A DNA stretch of 11,245 bases, from assembly GCA_040307135.1 (NCBI GenBank), contig JAWRKD010000040.1, positions 1 to 11,245 of the forward strand, in the 5' to 3' direction. A program made the position numbers and the translations under genes. Each line of letters begins with the position of its first letter. Position 1 is the stretch's first letter. Origin of the DNA: Aminidesulfovibrio sp040307135. GTDB taxonomy: Bacteria > Desulfobacterota > Desulfovibrionia > Desulfovibrionales > Desulfovibrionaceae. This document shows, in pieces, positions 1-9,199 of the stretch. A model generated the notes under the pieces. The model ran no database searches, was not told the origin of the DNA, and saw only the letters and a list, made by a program, of their open reading frames with translations.

Positions 1-267
1 CAGGTCCACCCTGTCGAAGACCACGGGCGTCCGCTCCACGAGGCGCTGCCGGAACTCCTCGATGCCGTTGGCCGCCCGGGCCGCCAGGAAGTAGAGCATG
101 TCCGACAGGCGCGGCCTGCTCCCGGCGCCCAGGGCGTTCCGATAGGCCGCCAGCCGCGTCACGTCCAAGAGAGCGGTCACCTCCACCTGCGGACGGATCC
201 TGTTCTGGAAAAAGAAGAAATGTTCCTTCCGTTCCCAGGCCTCGATGTCGATCTTGCGCATGGTCAT
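1..267 (-). CDS. Chloramphenicol acetyltransferase-like O-acetyltransferase (N-terminal part, runs off left edge)
   Basis: The first 89 codons of a gene that continues past base 1. The translation begins MTMRKIDIEAWERKEHF and continues FFFFQNRIRPQVEVTALLDVT. This matches the start of the CAT family (Pfam CAT, COG4845), where W-x-RKEHF, the following Phe-rich stretch and the strand ending in LDVT are typical; later NGIEEFRQR fits the family's N-A-H-P-E-F-R region. CAT-type enzymes are cytoplasmic trimers that move an acetyl group from acetyl-CoA to a hydroxyl. The catalytic His lies in the C-terminal half, outside the window, so activity cannot be judged. The ATG at 267 has a GGAG about 7 nt upstream; the ATG at 261 is an alternative. 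The gene lies 56 bp after ntrX on the same strand and may be co-transcribed. Chromosomal members are often not true drug-resistance genes, so the substrate is unknown. The family call is fairly sure. Confidence 0.8.
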   Translation of the reverse strand, partial: MTMRKIDIEAWERKEHFFFFQNRIRPQVEVTALLDVTRLAAYRNALGAGSRPRLSDMLYFLAARAANGIEEFRQRLVERTPVVFDRVDL

Positions 268-323
268 GCACGACTCCGGAAGCCCTTGTCTCGAAAAGCA
301 TCCCGGCGCGGAACGCCGCCCCG

Positions 324-1748
324 CTACTTTTCCAGGATGCCGTATTCCTTGAGTTTTTTGTAGAGGGAGGAGCGGTCCAGGCCCACGGCCTTGGCCAGTC
401 TGCTGATGTTGCCCTCGCATTCGGCCAGCTTGGCGCGCAGGAAGGCGGCCTCGAAGTCGGCCCGGGCCTGCTTCAGGTCCATGGGCCCCTTGCCCAGGAC
501 CAGGGCTTCGGCGGCCAGGACCAGATCGTCCGCGCCCTCGCCGGAAGACGCTTGCCCCTCCTCCTCGCCCGCCGAGGCGTGGATGAGGATTTCCGGGGGC
601 AGATGGCCGGGGTCCACGGCTTTCCCGGAATGCATGATGAGCATGCGTTCCACGAAATTCTTCAGCTCCCGGACGTTGCCCGGCCAGGGGTAGGCCGCGA
701 GCACGGCCAGGGTCTCGGGCGTGAACTCCGTGGGCCGGAGTCCGTTCTGGCGCACATAGGCCTGCACGAACTCGTCCATGAGCAGCGGAATGTCCTCGGC
801 CCGGTCGCGCAGGGGCGGCACCTCCAGGGGGAAGACCTTGAGGCGGAAATAGAGATCCTCGCGGAAGCGCCCGGCCGCGATCTCCTCCAGGAGGTTCTTG
901 TTCGTGGCCGCGATGACGCGCACGTCCACGGTGATGGTCTTGCGGCCGCCCACATGTTCGAAGCGCTGTTCCTGGAGGATACGCAGGATCTTGGCCTGGG
1001 TCTTCAGGCTCATGTCCCCGATCTCGTCCAGGAAGAGCGTGCCGCCGTTGGCCAGCTCGAACTTGCCGATCTGGGCCTTTTCCGCGCCGGTGAAGGCCCC
1101 CTTCTCGTGGCCGAACAGCTCGGACTCGATGAGCTCCTCGGGGATGGCGGCGCAGTTCACGGCCACCAGGGGCTGCTGCGAACGCTTGCTCTGGGCGTGG
1201 ATGCAGCGGGCCACGATCTCCTTGCCCGTGCCGTTCTCGCCGGTGATGAGGACCCAGGCGTTGGTGGGGGCCACCTGCCCGATGCTCTGGCGCAGCAGGC
1301 GGATGGGCTCGGATTCGCCGGTGAGGCGGAAGGTCTGTTCGGTCTCGATGCGGGTCTTGAGGGCCAGGTTCTCCTGGCGCAGGCGGGACAGCTCCAGGGC
1401 CTTGGCCGTGGTGATGACCACCTTCTCCAGGGACAGGGGTTTTTCGATGAAATCGTAGGCCCCTTTCTTGATGGCCGAAACCGCGGTCTCGATGTTGCCG
1501 TGGCCCGAGATCATGATCACGGGCAGGCCGGGGCGGGTCTCCTGGACCTGGTCCAGCACGGCCAGGCCGTCCATGCCCGGCATCCAGATGTCCAGGAAGA
1601 GGAGATCCGGGTTGTGGGTCTCCAGGGCCTCCAGGCCCTGCTCGCCCGTGGCCGCCTCCAGCACGGCGTGGCCCTCGTCCTCGAGGATGCCGCGCAAGGA
1701 GGTGCGGATGCCCTCCTCGTCGTCCACGATGAGAATCTGTCCACCCAT
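324..1748 (-). CDS. ntrX: NtrX-type sigma54-dependent response regulator
   Basis: A 474-residue cytoplasmic transcription activator, normal length for NtrC/NtrX. The receiver domain (about 4-117) has the acidic pair DDEE, phospho-acceptor Asp53 (FLDIW), and Lys103 in EKPL; the stretch SGHGNIETAV followed by AIKKGAYDFIEKPLSLEK is highly characteristic of NtrX. The AAA+ domain (about 140-385) has Walker A GENGTGKE (170-177), the sigma54-contacting loop GAFTGA (217-222) and Walker B TLFLDE (237-242). A Fis-type helix-turn-helix ends the protein (about 447-468, NISRLAKAVGLDRSSLYKKL). The likely partner is the NtrY-type kinase at 4191-6386. The frame stays open 30 nt further upstream, but I chose the ATG at 1748 because the receiver domain starts there and GGAG sits 5 nt ahead. 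The start is 33 bp after the HD-GYP gene. Targets are unknown; NtrX is linked to nitrogen, redox or envelope control in different groups. Confidence 0.92.
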   Translation of the reverse strand: MGGQILIVDDEEGIRTSLRGILEDEGHAVLEAATGEQGLEALETHNPDLLFLDIWMPGMDGLAVLDQVQETRPGLPVIMISGHGNIETAVSAIKKGAYDFIEKPLSLEKVVITTAKALELSRLRQENLALKTRIETEQTFRLTGESEPIRLLRQSIGQVAPTNAWVLITGENGTGKEIVARCIHAQSKRSQQPLVAVNCAAIPEELIESELFGHEKGAFTGAEKAQIGKFELANGGTLFLDEIGDMSLKTQAKILRILQEQRFEHVGGRKTITVDVRVIAATNKNLLEEIAAGRFREDLYFRLKVFPLEVPPLRDRAEDIPLLMDEFVQAYVRQNGLRPTEFTPETLAVLAAYPWPGNVRELKNFVERMLIMHSGKAVDPGHLPPEILIHASAGEEEGQASSGEGADDLVLAAEALVLGKGPMDLKQARADFEAAFLRAKLAECEGNISRLAKAVGLDRSSLYKKLKEYGILEK

Positions 1749-1778
1749 GTGCGCTCCGGCGTTTGACGTCCGGCGCAC
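1749..1778 (-). promoter_or_regulatory. mRNA hairpin sequestering the ntrX ribosome-binding site
   Basis: In minus-strand RNA, 1778-1774 pairs with 1753-1749 (5 bp), 1773-1770 with 1759-1756 (CCGG/CCGG), and 1768-1766 with 1762-1760 (CGT/ACG). The loop is CAA. There is one bulged A at 1769 and a bulged AG at 1755-1754. The 12 pairs fill almost the whole spacer between the HD-GYP stop (TAA at 1784-1782) and the ntrX ATG (1748), and the GGAG ribosome-binding site (1757-1754) is half in the stem and half in the bulge. No U-run follows, so it is not an intrinsic terminator. It is a candidate for coupling ntrX translation to ribosomes finishing the upstream gene. The pairing is seen directly; the function is inferred. 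Confidence 0.5.
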
Positions 1779-1781
1779 AGT

Positions 1782-3206
1782 TTACGGGGTCTCGTCCGTG
1801 AATGCAAAGTTCTTGTTTTGGAAGAGGCGCAGGCAGGCGGCCGCGGCCTCGGGATCGTAGGACTCGCCCCGGCCCAGGCGGATCTCCTCCAGGGCCCGGT
1901 CCAGGCCCAGGGCCGCGCGGTACGGCCGGTGGGAGCTCATGGCCTCCACCACGTCGGCCACGGCCAGGATGCGAGCCTCGAGCATGATCTCGTCGCCGCG
2001 CAGGCCGTCGGGATAGCCGGTGCCGTCCAGGCGCTCGTGATGCTGGCGCACCATGCGGGCCACGGGCCAGGGGAAGGAGACCCGCTTGAGGATCTCGAAG
2101 CCCGCCTCGCTGTGGGTGCGCATGATGCCCATCTCGATGGCCGTGAGCCGGGCGGGCTTGGCCAGGATCTCGGCGGGCACGGAAATCTTGCCGATGTCGT
2201 GGAGCTTGCCGGCCACGCGCAGGCCGTCCACGCGGTCCTCGGCCAGGCCCATCTCGCGGGCCATGGCGCCGGCCAGTTGGGCCACGCGCTGCTGGTGCCC
2301 GGCGGTGTAGAGGTCGCGCTTTTCGGACATGGCGGCCAGGGCGCTCACCGTCTCCTCCAAGGTCTGGCGCAGCTGCTCCACGCTGCGCAACAGCGCCTCC
2401 TCGGCCTTTTTTTTGAGGGTGATGTTGCGGAAGACCAAGGCCACGCCCAGGGTCTCGCCCTGATCGTTGACGATGGGCGCGGCGTTGCCCGCGATGGGCG
2501 TCTTGCCGCCGCCCGCCGTGAGCAGGAGCAGGTCGCGGCTGGGCCAGCCCAGGCCCCCGCCGCGGAGCAGGGACAGGGCCGGGTTCTCCACCGGGGCCAG
2601 GGTGGCCTCGTCCAGCACGCGGAAGACTTCGGACACGGGACGGCCGCGGGCCTCGGCCTCGCCCCACTCCAGAAGCGCCTCGGCGGCCGGATTGAGGAAG
2701 GTCACCAGGCCCCTGGGGTCGGTGGCCAGCACGGCGTCGCCGATGCTCTTGAGCGTGGTGGCCAGCCAGCGCCGGTTCTCCTGGAGCGCGGCCTCCGCAC
2801 GGTGCTTGTACAGGGCCATTTCGATGGTCAGGCGCAGCTCGCGGTCCTCGAAGGGCTTGATGAGGTAGCCGAAGGGGCCGGTGAGCCGGGCCCGCTGCAG
2901 GGTGGTCTCGTCGGCGTAGGCCGTAAGGTAGATGATCGGGATGCCCCAGGCCTCCTGAATGAGCCGGGCGGCCTCCACCCCGTCCATGGGGCCCTTGAGC
3001 TTGATGTCCATCAGCACCAGGCTGGGCCGCAGCTTCCCGGCCAGATCCACGGCGGCCTCGCCGGTGTCCGCGCTGCCGGCCAGCGTATAGCCCATGTTCT
3101 GGACCAGGCGCTCGATGTCCAAGGCCACCATGCGCTCGTCTTCCACCACCAGGATGCTCTGGTCCGCGGCGGAGCGCTCTCCGCCCAGCTCGCCCGGGCA
3201 GATCAT
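1782..3206 (-). CDS. Response regulator with PAS and HD-GYP domains (probable c-di-GMP phosphodiesterase)
   Basis: A 474-residue three-domain protein. The N-terminal receiver domain (about 17-133) has VVEDE, phospho-acceptor Asp67 (LMDIKL), LTAYAD and Lys117 in KPFE. A PAS domain follows (about 145-262), reading SIGDAVLATDPRGLVTFLNPAA and ending in VFRNIT, then a short coiled linker. The HD-GYP domain (about 285-465) has the metal-binding set: His304 in GHQQRV, HD at 336-337 (KLHDIGK), His365, His389/His390 and DGTGYP (394-399). Active HD-GYP proteins break down cyclic di-GMP to GMP or pGpG. The ATG at 3206 overlaps the TIGR01777 stop as ATGA, with GGGAGG just upstream, which indicates coupling; the open frame extends far upstream but only as an out-of-frame overlap of that gene. 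Phosphate may come from the NtrY-type kinase upstream. Function is well supported by motifs; the kinase link is inferred. Confidence 0.92.
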   Translation of the reverse strand: MICPGELGGERSAADQSILVVEDERMVALDIERLVQNMGYTLAGSADTGEAAVDLAGKLRPSLVLMDIKLKGPMDGVEAARLIQEAWGIPIIYLTAYADETTLQRARLTGPFGYLIKPFEDRELRLTIEMALYKHRAEAALQENRRWLATTLKSIGDAVLATDPRGLVTFLNPAAEALLEWGEAEARGRPVSEVFRVLDEATLAPVENPALSLLRGGGLGWPSRDLLLLTAGGGKTPIAGNAAPIVNDQGETLGVALVFRNITLKKKAEEALLRSVEQLRQTLEETVSALAAMSEKRDLYTAGHQQRVAQLAGAMAREMGLAEDRVDGLRVAGKLHDIGKISVPAEILAKPARLTAIEMGIMRTHSEAGFEILKRVSFPWPVARMVRQHHERLDGTGYPDGLRGDEIMLEARILAVADVVEAMSSHRPYRAALGLDRALEEIRLGRGESYDPEAAAACLRLFQNKNFAFTDETP

Positions 3207-4129
3207 GCGGCCTCCCGGGGGCTCAGGATCGTGCGCAGGGCCGCTTCGAGGTCCGGCTGCAGGAAGCGGTAGCCCGCCTCCAGGAGCCGCGCGGGCCGGG
3301 CGTTCTGCCCGGCCAGCAGGACCTCCTGGGCCATCTCGCCCAAAAGCAGGCGCAGGGCCCAGGCCGGGGTTGCGAGCAGGGCGGGGCGGCCCAGGACCCG
3401 GCCCAGGGTCCGGGCAAAGGCCCGGGAATCCACGGGGTTCGGGGCGCAGAGATTGTAGGCCCCGGAGCAGCCCGGGTTTTCCAGGAGAAAGCGGATGGCC
3501 TGGACCTCGTCGTCCAGGGAAATCCAGGGCAGGAACTGGCTGCCCGGGCCCAGGGGACCGCCCAGGAACAGGCGGAAGGCCGGGAGCATGCGGGCCAGTG
3601 CCCCGCCGCGTCCCAGGACCACGCCGGTGCGGATGACGCAGCGCCGCACGCCGGCCTGTTCCACCGCCAGGGTGGACTCCTCCCAGCGGCGGCAGACCTC
3701 GGCCAGGAAGCCCGTGCCCGAGGGCGCGGACTCGTCCAGGGGCTCGCCGCCGTGCGGGCCGTAGAAGCCTACGGCCGAAGCCTGGATGAACGCCCGGGGC
3801 CGGTGCGCGGCCCGGGCCACGGCGTCGGCCATGGCCTGCCCGGCCAGGACGCGGCTTTCCAGGATGCGGCGCTTGCGCTCCGGGCTCCAGCGGCCCGCGG
3901 CGATGTTCTCGCCGGCCAGGTTCACCAGGGCCGTGTCCTGGTCCAGGAACTGAGCCCAGCCCTGGCCGGTGCGGCCGTCCCAGGCCGCGGCCGAGACCCC
4001 GGGGGGCAGATTCCCGGCGGCGCGGCCCGCGGAACGGGTCAGGATGAAGGGCACGTGCCCGGCATCCACGAGAACGCGGCAGAGCCGGGTTCCGATGAAC
4101 CCGCTGCCGCCGGAGATGATGACGCGCAT
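3203..4129 (-). CDS. TIGR01777-family NAD(P)-binding epimerase-like protein (YfcH/SulA-like)
   Basis: A 308-residue extended short-chain dehydrogenase/reductase protein, the usual length for TIGR01777. It starts with the dinucleotide-binding motif ISGGSGFIGTRL (5-16). It then has VNLAGENIAAGRW (69-81), ESRVLAG (91-97), ASAVGFYG (117-124) at the active-site strand, and the family mark WISLDDEV (202-209). The C-terminal DUF1731 region (about 255-301) ends in GYRFLQPDLEAALR. The E. coli homologue is YfcH; the reaction and substrate are not established for bacterial members, so no pathway is assigned. The ATG at 4129 fits the family start exactly, though its GGAG lies only 2 nt upstream; a TTG at 4147 is a weaker alternative without a ribosome-binding site. 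It begins 61 bp after ntrY and overlaps the HD-GYP gene by 4 nt. It looks like a metabolic or accessory gene within a signalling operon. Confidence 0.9.
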   Translation of the reverse strand: MRVIISGGSGFIGTRLCRVLVDAGHVPFILTRSAGRAAGNLPPGVSAAAWDGRTGQGWAQFLDQDTALVNLAGENIAAGRWSPERKRRILESRVLAGQAMADAVARAAHRPRAFIQASAVGFYGPHGGEPLDESAPSGTGFLAEVCRRWEESTLAVEQAGVRRCVIRTGVVLGRGGALARMLPAFRLFLGGPLGPGSQFLPWISLDDEVQAIRFLLENPGCSGAYNLCAPNPVDSRAFARTLGRVLGRPALLATPAWALRLLLGEMAQEVLLAGQNARPARLLEAGYRFLQPDLEAALRTILSPREAA

Positions 4130-4190
4130 GGCTCCAGATACGGCCAAGAGCCGGGAAACTCAAGCCGGGGTCTGAGATTCTAACGAGGGT

Positions 4191-6386
4191 TCAACAGTCC
4201 GGCAGTTCCACAATGAAAATGGAGCCCTGGGGCTGGTTCTGCTCCACGCGCACCTGGCCGTGGTGGTCCGAGACGATGGAGCGGACGATGGTCAGGCCCA
4301 GGCCCGTGCCGGTCTTCTTGCGCGAGTAGTAGGGCTCGAACATGCGCGAACGCTCCTCGGGGGTGAAACCCGGGCCGTTGTCCATGAAGCGCATCTCCAC
4401 CACCCCGCGGGCGGGCACGTGCCGCGCGCGCACCTCCACCCGGCCGTCGGTGCGGCCCTCCAGGGCCTCGGCCGCGTTGGTCAGGAGGTTCAGGAGCACC
4501 CGGCGCACGGCCTCCACGTCCAGGGGAATCCGGGGCAGAGGCGGCTCGATCTCCAGGCTCCAGCCGATGTCGCGGTGGGTCACGCCGAACATGCCCACGG
4601 CCTCCTCCAGGAGCGGGGCCAGGGCCGCTGGCTGGGGCACCACCTCGGGCAGCTTGGCGTAGGCCGAGAACTCGGCCACCATCTGCTGCATGCGCTCCAC
4701 CTGCTTGACGATGATCCCGGTGCACTCCTCGAAGACCTTGTCTTCGGCGAACTGGCCGAAGCGGCGCTGGAGCCGCTGGGCCGAAAGCTTGATGGGCGTG
4801 AGCGGGTTCTTGATCTCGTGCGCGATGCGCCGGGCCACCTCGCGCCAGGCCGCCAGGCGCTGGATCTTCTCCAGCTCGGTGATGTCCTCGAACACGGCCA
4901 CCAGGCCCGCGGTGCGGCCGTCCTCGCCGCGCAGGGCCACCACGTTGGCCAGGACCTTCACCGTACGGTTGCGCAGGGGCAGGTCGAAGGCCCGCTGCCA
5001 GGAGGAGGCCGGGTTGCCGGTGATGGTGCGGTAGGCCTCGTGCATGAGCTCCCCGAACTCGCCGCTCAGGAGATCCATGGGCCTGCGGCCGATGAGCAGG
5101 GCGGCCTCCACCGAAAGGATGGCCTGGGCCGCCTTGTTCACCGTGCCGATGCGGCCCAGGGCGTCCATGGAGATGACGCCCGAGGTGATGTTGTCGAGCA
5201 CGGCCTCGATGTAGCGGCCCCGGCGCTCCAGCTCCTGGTTCTGCTGGGCCAGGCGCTCGTTGGCCTCGGTGAGGTTCTGGCGGCTCTCGGAAAGGTCCTC
5301 GGTCATGCGGTTGAAGGACTGGACCAGGAAGCCCAGCTCGTCGTCGGACTGGTCCTCCAGACGCACCGAGAGATCGCCGCGGGCCACCCGCTCGGTGCCC
5401 GCGGCCAGGGCCTGCACCGGGGCCGAGAGCTCCTTGGCCAGGCGGAAGCCGAACCAGACCGCGCCCAGGAGGATGAGCATGGTCATCACCCCGAGGGTCA
5501 GGTAAAGCGTCATTTTCCACGGCGATTTCAGGGTCTTGAGCTTCTTGTACTCGTCCAGGCCGCGCACCACCTGGTCCAGGCGGAAGAGCAGGCCCTGGCC
5601 GATGTTCTCGCCCACCACCAGGTAGCCGGTGCGGCCCTCGTCCACGGGCAGAAGCCCCACGATGAGGTCCTGGCCCGCGGTGGGCATGATGGTGGACCAG
5701 TAGCGCGGGGTGGCCTTGAGCCCCTCCCAGTCCACACGCTCCTTGATCTCGGGCCAGACCGCGGCCCAGCCCTGTTCGGGGTGCTGGTTCTGGTCCTTGG
5801 TGTCCGCCCCCACCACTCCCAGGAGGCTCAGGTCGAACTCCACGAACTTCTCGTCCAGGTACCTGTCCATGGCCTTGCCGCCCCAGACGTAGTTCCTCTG
5901 GCGGATGTCGTGGAGCATGGTGCGGCCCCGGCGCTCCAGGCGCTCCTGGGCCGAGGCGTAGAAGGCCCGGCCCAGCTCCAGGGCCTGCTGCATGGAGTCT
6001 TCCACCTGGCCCTTGAACCAGTAGTCCACCGAGGTCTGCACGAACTTGAGCGAGACCAGGAACATGAGCACCGTGGGGATGAGCGAAAGCGAGATGAAGG
6101 CCAGGACCAGACGGGTGCGCAGCTTGGACCCCAGCACGTTGCGGCGGCGCTCCAGCAGGAGCTTCACGCCGTTGCGGGCCACGATGAAGAGCACCAGCAG
6201 GAGCAGGATGAAGTTCAGGTTGAACAGGCCCAGGAAGAGGTAGGAATTCACGCCCAGGAAGCGCAGCTCCACCCAGGTGAGCACCACCACGGCCAGGAAG
6301 CAGACCAGGGCCAGGGTCAGTTCGCGGCGGCGGCGCTTGCGCTCACGGCCGTCGTGGGTGCTCACGTTGATGGTGCCGGGGGCCAT
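4191..6386 (-). CDS. ntrY: NtrY-type membrane sensor histidine kinase
   Basis: A 731-residue inner-membrane kinase. After a basic N-terminus (14-22), membrane helices are visible at about 23-41, 49-70 and 93-115. An extracytoplasmic sensor loop of about 170 residues follows, then a fourth helix (about 292-314). Next are HAMP (about 315-368), a coiled stretch, and PAS (about 390-503). HisKA has phospho-acceptor His523 in IAHEIKNPLTP. The ATPase domain has the N-box NLLTNAAEAL (633-642), DNGPGF (669-674), the F-box MFEPYYS and GTGLGL (693-698). The order of three N-terminal helices, sensor loop, HAMP, PAS and kinase is that of NtrY. It presumably phosphorylates NtrX (324-1748) and perhaps the HD-GYP regulator. 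The ATG lies 1 nt after the DUF4390 stop with no strong ribosome-binding site, so translation is probably coupled. The signal is unknown. Confidence 0.93.
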   Translation of the reverse strand: MAPGTINVSTHDGRERKRRRRELTLALVCFLAVVVLTWVELRFLGVNSYLFLGLFNLNFILLLLVLFIVARNGVKLLLERRRNVLGSKLRTRLVLAFISLSLIPTVLMFLVSLKFVQTSVDYWFKGQVEDSMQQALELGRAFYASAQERLERRGRTMLHDIRQRNYVWGGKAMDRYLDEKFVEFDLSLLGVVGADTKDQNQHPEQGWAAVWPEIKERVDWEGLKATPRYWSTIMPTAGQDLIVGLLPVDEGRTGYLVVGENIGQGLLFRLDQVVRGLDEYKKLKTLKSPWKMTLYLTLGVMTMLILLGAVWFGFRLAKELSAPVQALAAGTERVARGDLSVRLEDQSDDELGFLVQSFNRMTEDLSESRQNLTEANERLAQQNQELERRGRYIEAVLDNITSGVISMDALGRIGTVNKAAQAILSVEAALLIGRRPMDLLSGEFGELMHEAYRTITGNPASSWQRAFDLPLRNRTVKVLANVVALRGEDGRTAGLVAVFEDITELEKIQRLAAWREVARRIAHEIKNPLTPIKLSAQRLQRRFGQFAEDKVFEECTGIIVKQVERMQQMVAEFSAYAKLPEVVPQPAALAPLLEEAVGMFGVTHRDIGWSLEIEPPLPRIPLDVEAVRRVLLNLLTNAAEALEGRTDGRVEVRARHVPARGVVEMRFMDNGPGFTPEERSRMFEPYYSRKKTGTGLGLTIVRSIVSDHHGQVRVEQNQPQGSIFIVELPDC

Positions 6387-6387
6387 C

Positions 6388-6957
6388 TCAATACCGGAAT
6401 TCCAGCTGATAGGAGGTGGCCGGGACCACGTCCCAGGACCAGAAGAACAGGGTGCGCTTGAACCAGTTGGGGATGTCCACCTGGTTCAGCTTGATGGAGA
6501 GGTCCAGGACGTAGTCCTCGCCGCGCTCCAGGTTGCTCCAGGAGCCCAGGTCCACGGAGATGTTGGACCAGGCCCGGGTGAGGAGCTTCTGGAGGTCCTT
6601 TTCGCGGAAGGGGGTCTCGCGGCCGGGCAGGACCAGGACGTATTCGCCGGTAAGTGAGTCCTGCTGGAGCCGACTCACCCACTGCACCTCGCCCACGGTC
6701 TTGTCGGCCCACATGCTGCGCTTGCGCGAGAGCCTGGCGTCGCAGGTCAGGCCCAGGACCACGCCGTTGTCCAGGTTGTAGGCCACCTCGGGCACGCCAT
6801 CCACGAGAACGCCGAACCGGGCCATGAAGCTGCCCGCCTGATTGTCCACCACCAGGTTGTTCAGGGTCAGGCTCTGGGCCAGGGCCGGAACGGCCGGAAG
6901 AAAAAGAAGCGCGAAGAGCAGGGCCAGGCGGCCCATTGCCCGCGTGAGTTGCGCCAT
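6388..6957 (-). CDS. DUF4390 domain-containing secreted protein
   Basis: A 189-residue protein with an N-terminal signal sequence: basic residues up to Arg10, hydrophobic core LALLFALLFL (11-20), and a likely cleavage after ALA (25-27). The mature part resembles the DUF4390 family: LTLNNLVVDNQ, a central beta-rich region, and C-terminal WFKRTLFFWSWDVVPA followed by a Tyr-rich end. It should act in the periplasm or be loosely membrane-bound. The molecular role of DUF4390 is not known. It is first in the operon and ends 1 nt before ntrY, so it may be an accessory part of that sensor (inference). The start is uncertain: neither the ATG at 6957 nor the one at 6936 has a clear ribosome-binding site. 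I chose 6957 because it keeps a basic region before the hydrophobic core. The frame remains open to a TTG at 7050, but that falls upstream of the likely promoter. Confidence 0.82.
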   Translation of the reverse strand: MAQLTRAMGRLALLFALLFLPAVPALAQSLTLNNLVVDNQAGSFMARFGVLVDGVPEVAYNLDNGVVLGLTCDARLSRKRSMWADKTVGEVQWVSRLQQDSLTGEYVLVLPGRETPFREKDLQKLLTRAWSNISVDLGSWSNLERGEDYVLDLSIKLNQVDIPNWFKRTLFFWSWDVVPATSYQLEFRY

Positions 6958-6969
6958 CGAGGCATCCGG

Positions 6970-6988
6970 AACCCGGCAGCGCCGGGTT
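6970..6988 (-). promoter_or_regulatory. Hairpin in the leader of the DUF4390-ntrY operon
   Basis: A perfect 8-bp inverted repeat, AACCCGGC and GCCGGGTT, separated by 3 nt. It sits in the predicted leader, ending 12 nt before the ATG at 6957. No U-run follows, so it is not a terminator. It could be an operator or an RNA structure affecting translation of a gene with no visible ribosome-binding site. Function is unknown. Confidence 0.4.
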
Positions 6989-7021
6989 TGCGGCCGCCGG
7001 ACGATCCAGCGGCTTGGCCTG

Positions 7022-7050
7022 AACCTACCAGCACCCTTCCGAGAGTTCAA
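7022..7050 (-). promoter_or_regulatory. Sigma70-like promoter of the DUF4390-ntrY operon
   Basis: On the minus strand, TTGAAC (7050-7045) and TAGGTT (7027-7022) are separated by exactly 17 nt. The -35 matches TTGACA at 4 of 6 positions, and the -10 keeps the three most conserved bases (TA...T). It lies just downstream of the acs terminator and gives a leader of about 58 nt to the ATG at 6957. A near-palindrome GGCGT-G-ACGCC at 7066-7076 sits upstream of the -35 and could be an operator. Confidence 0.55.
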
Positions 7051-7087
7051 CCCGGACGAAAAACAGGCGTGACGCCCTCATGGGCGC

Positions 7088-7111
7088 AAAAAAAGGGGGC
7101 CGAAGCCCCCC
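7088..7111 (-). terminator. Intrinsic terminator of acs
   Basis: In minus-strand RNA this is a GGGGGC/GCCCCC stem (7110-7105 with 7100-7095) closed by a UUCG tetraloop and followed by seven U residues (7094-7088). It lies 22 bp after the acs stop. It ends acs and separates it from the DUF4390-ntrY operon promoter. Confidence 0.93.
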
Positions 7112-7133
7112 GTTTCCCGTCCTTGCGCCGGTT

Positions 7134-9116
<1,983 letters not shown>

Positions 9117-9199
9117 CTGCCCACTCTCCTGCTGTGTTCCATGGGTGTGGTCGCGGCCGGGCGGCCGGGGCGCACGCCCCGCCCCTGGCTCCGGCCGGT

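Noticed and set aside
1..267. Antibiotic (chloramphenicol) resistance gene
   Set aside because: The family match is good, but the catalytic half is outside the window. Many chromosomal CAT-like enzymes have other substrates, and nothing here suggests a mobile resistance cassette.
268..323. Possible terminator between ntrX and the CAT-like gene
   Set aside because: Only a 6-bp bulged stem (305-320) with a short U-run displaced by several bases. Not convincing.
552..1766. Long plus-strand open frame opposite ntrX (404 codons)
   Set aside because: A GC-rich shadow of a well-supported gene. The translation is rich in Gly, Leu, His and Gln with no domain, and there is no suitable ribosome-binding site.
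3207..4163. Upstream extension of the HD-GYP reading frame, giving a 793-residue protein
   Set aside because: The extension is out-of-frame Pro/Arg/Gly-rich translation over the TIGR01777 gene. The ATG at 3206 with GGGAGG and the ATGA overlap is clearly the start.
4130..4190. Promoter-like TTGAGT, 17 nt, TATCTG between ntrY and the TIGR01777 gene
   Set aside because: The -10 matches poorly (3 of 6), and transcription would begin at the start codon itself. No terminator precedes it, so read-through from ntrY is simpler.
4260..6461. 733-codon plus-strand open frame opposite ntrY
   Set aside because: Antisense shadow with repetitive His/Gly/Gln/Val composition and no recognisable motif. The NtrY reading explains the DNA fully.
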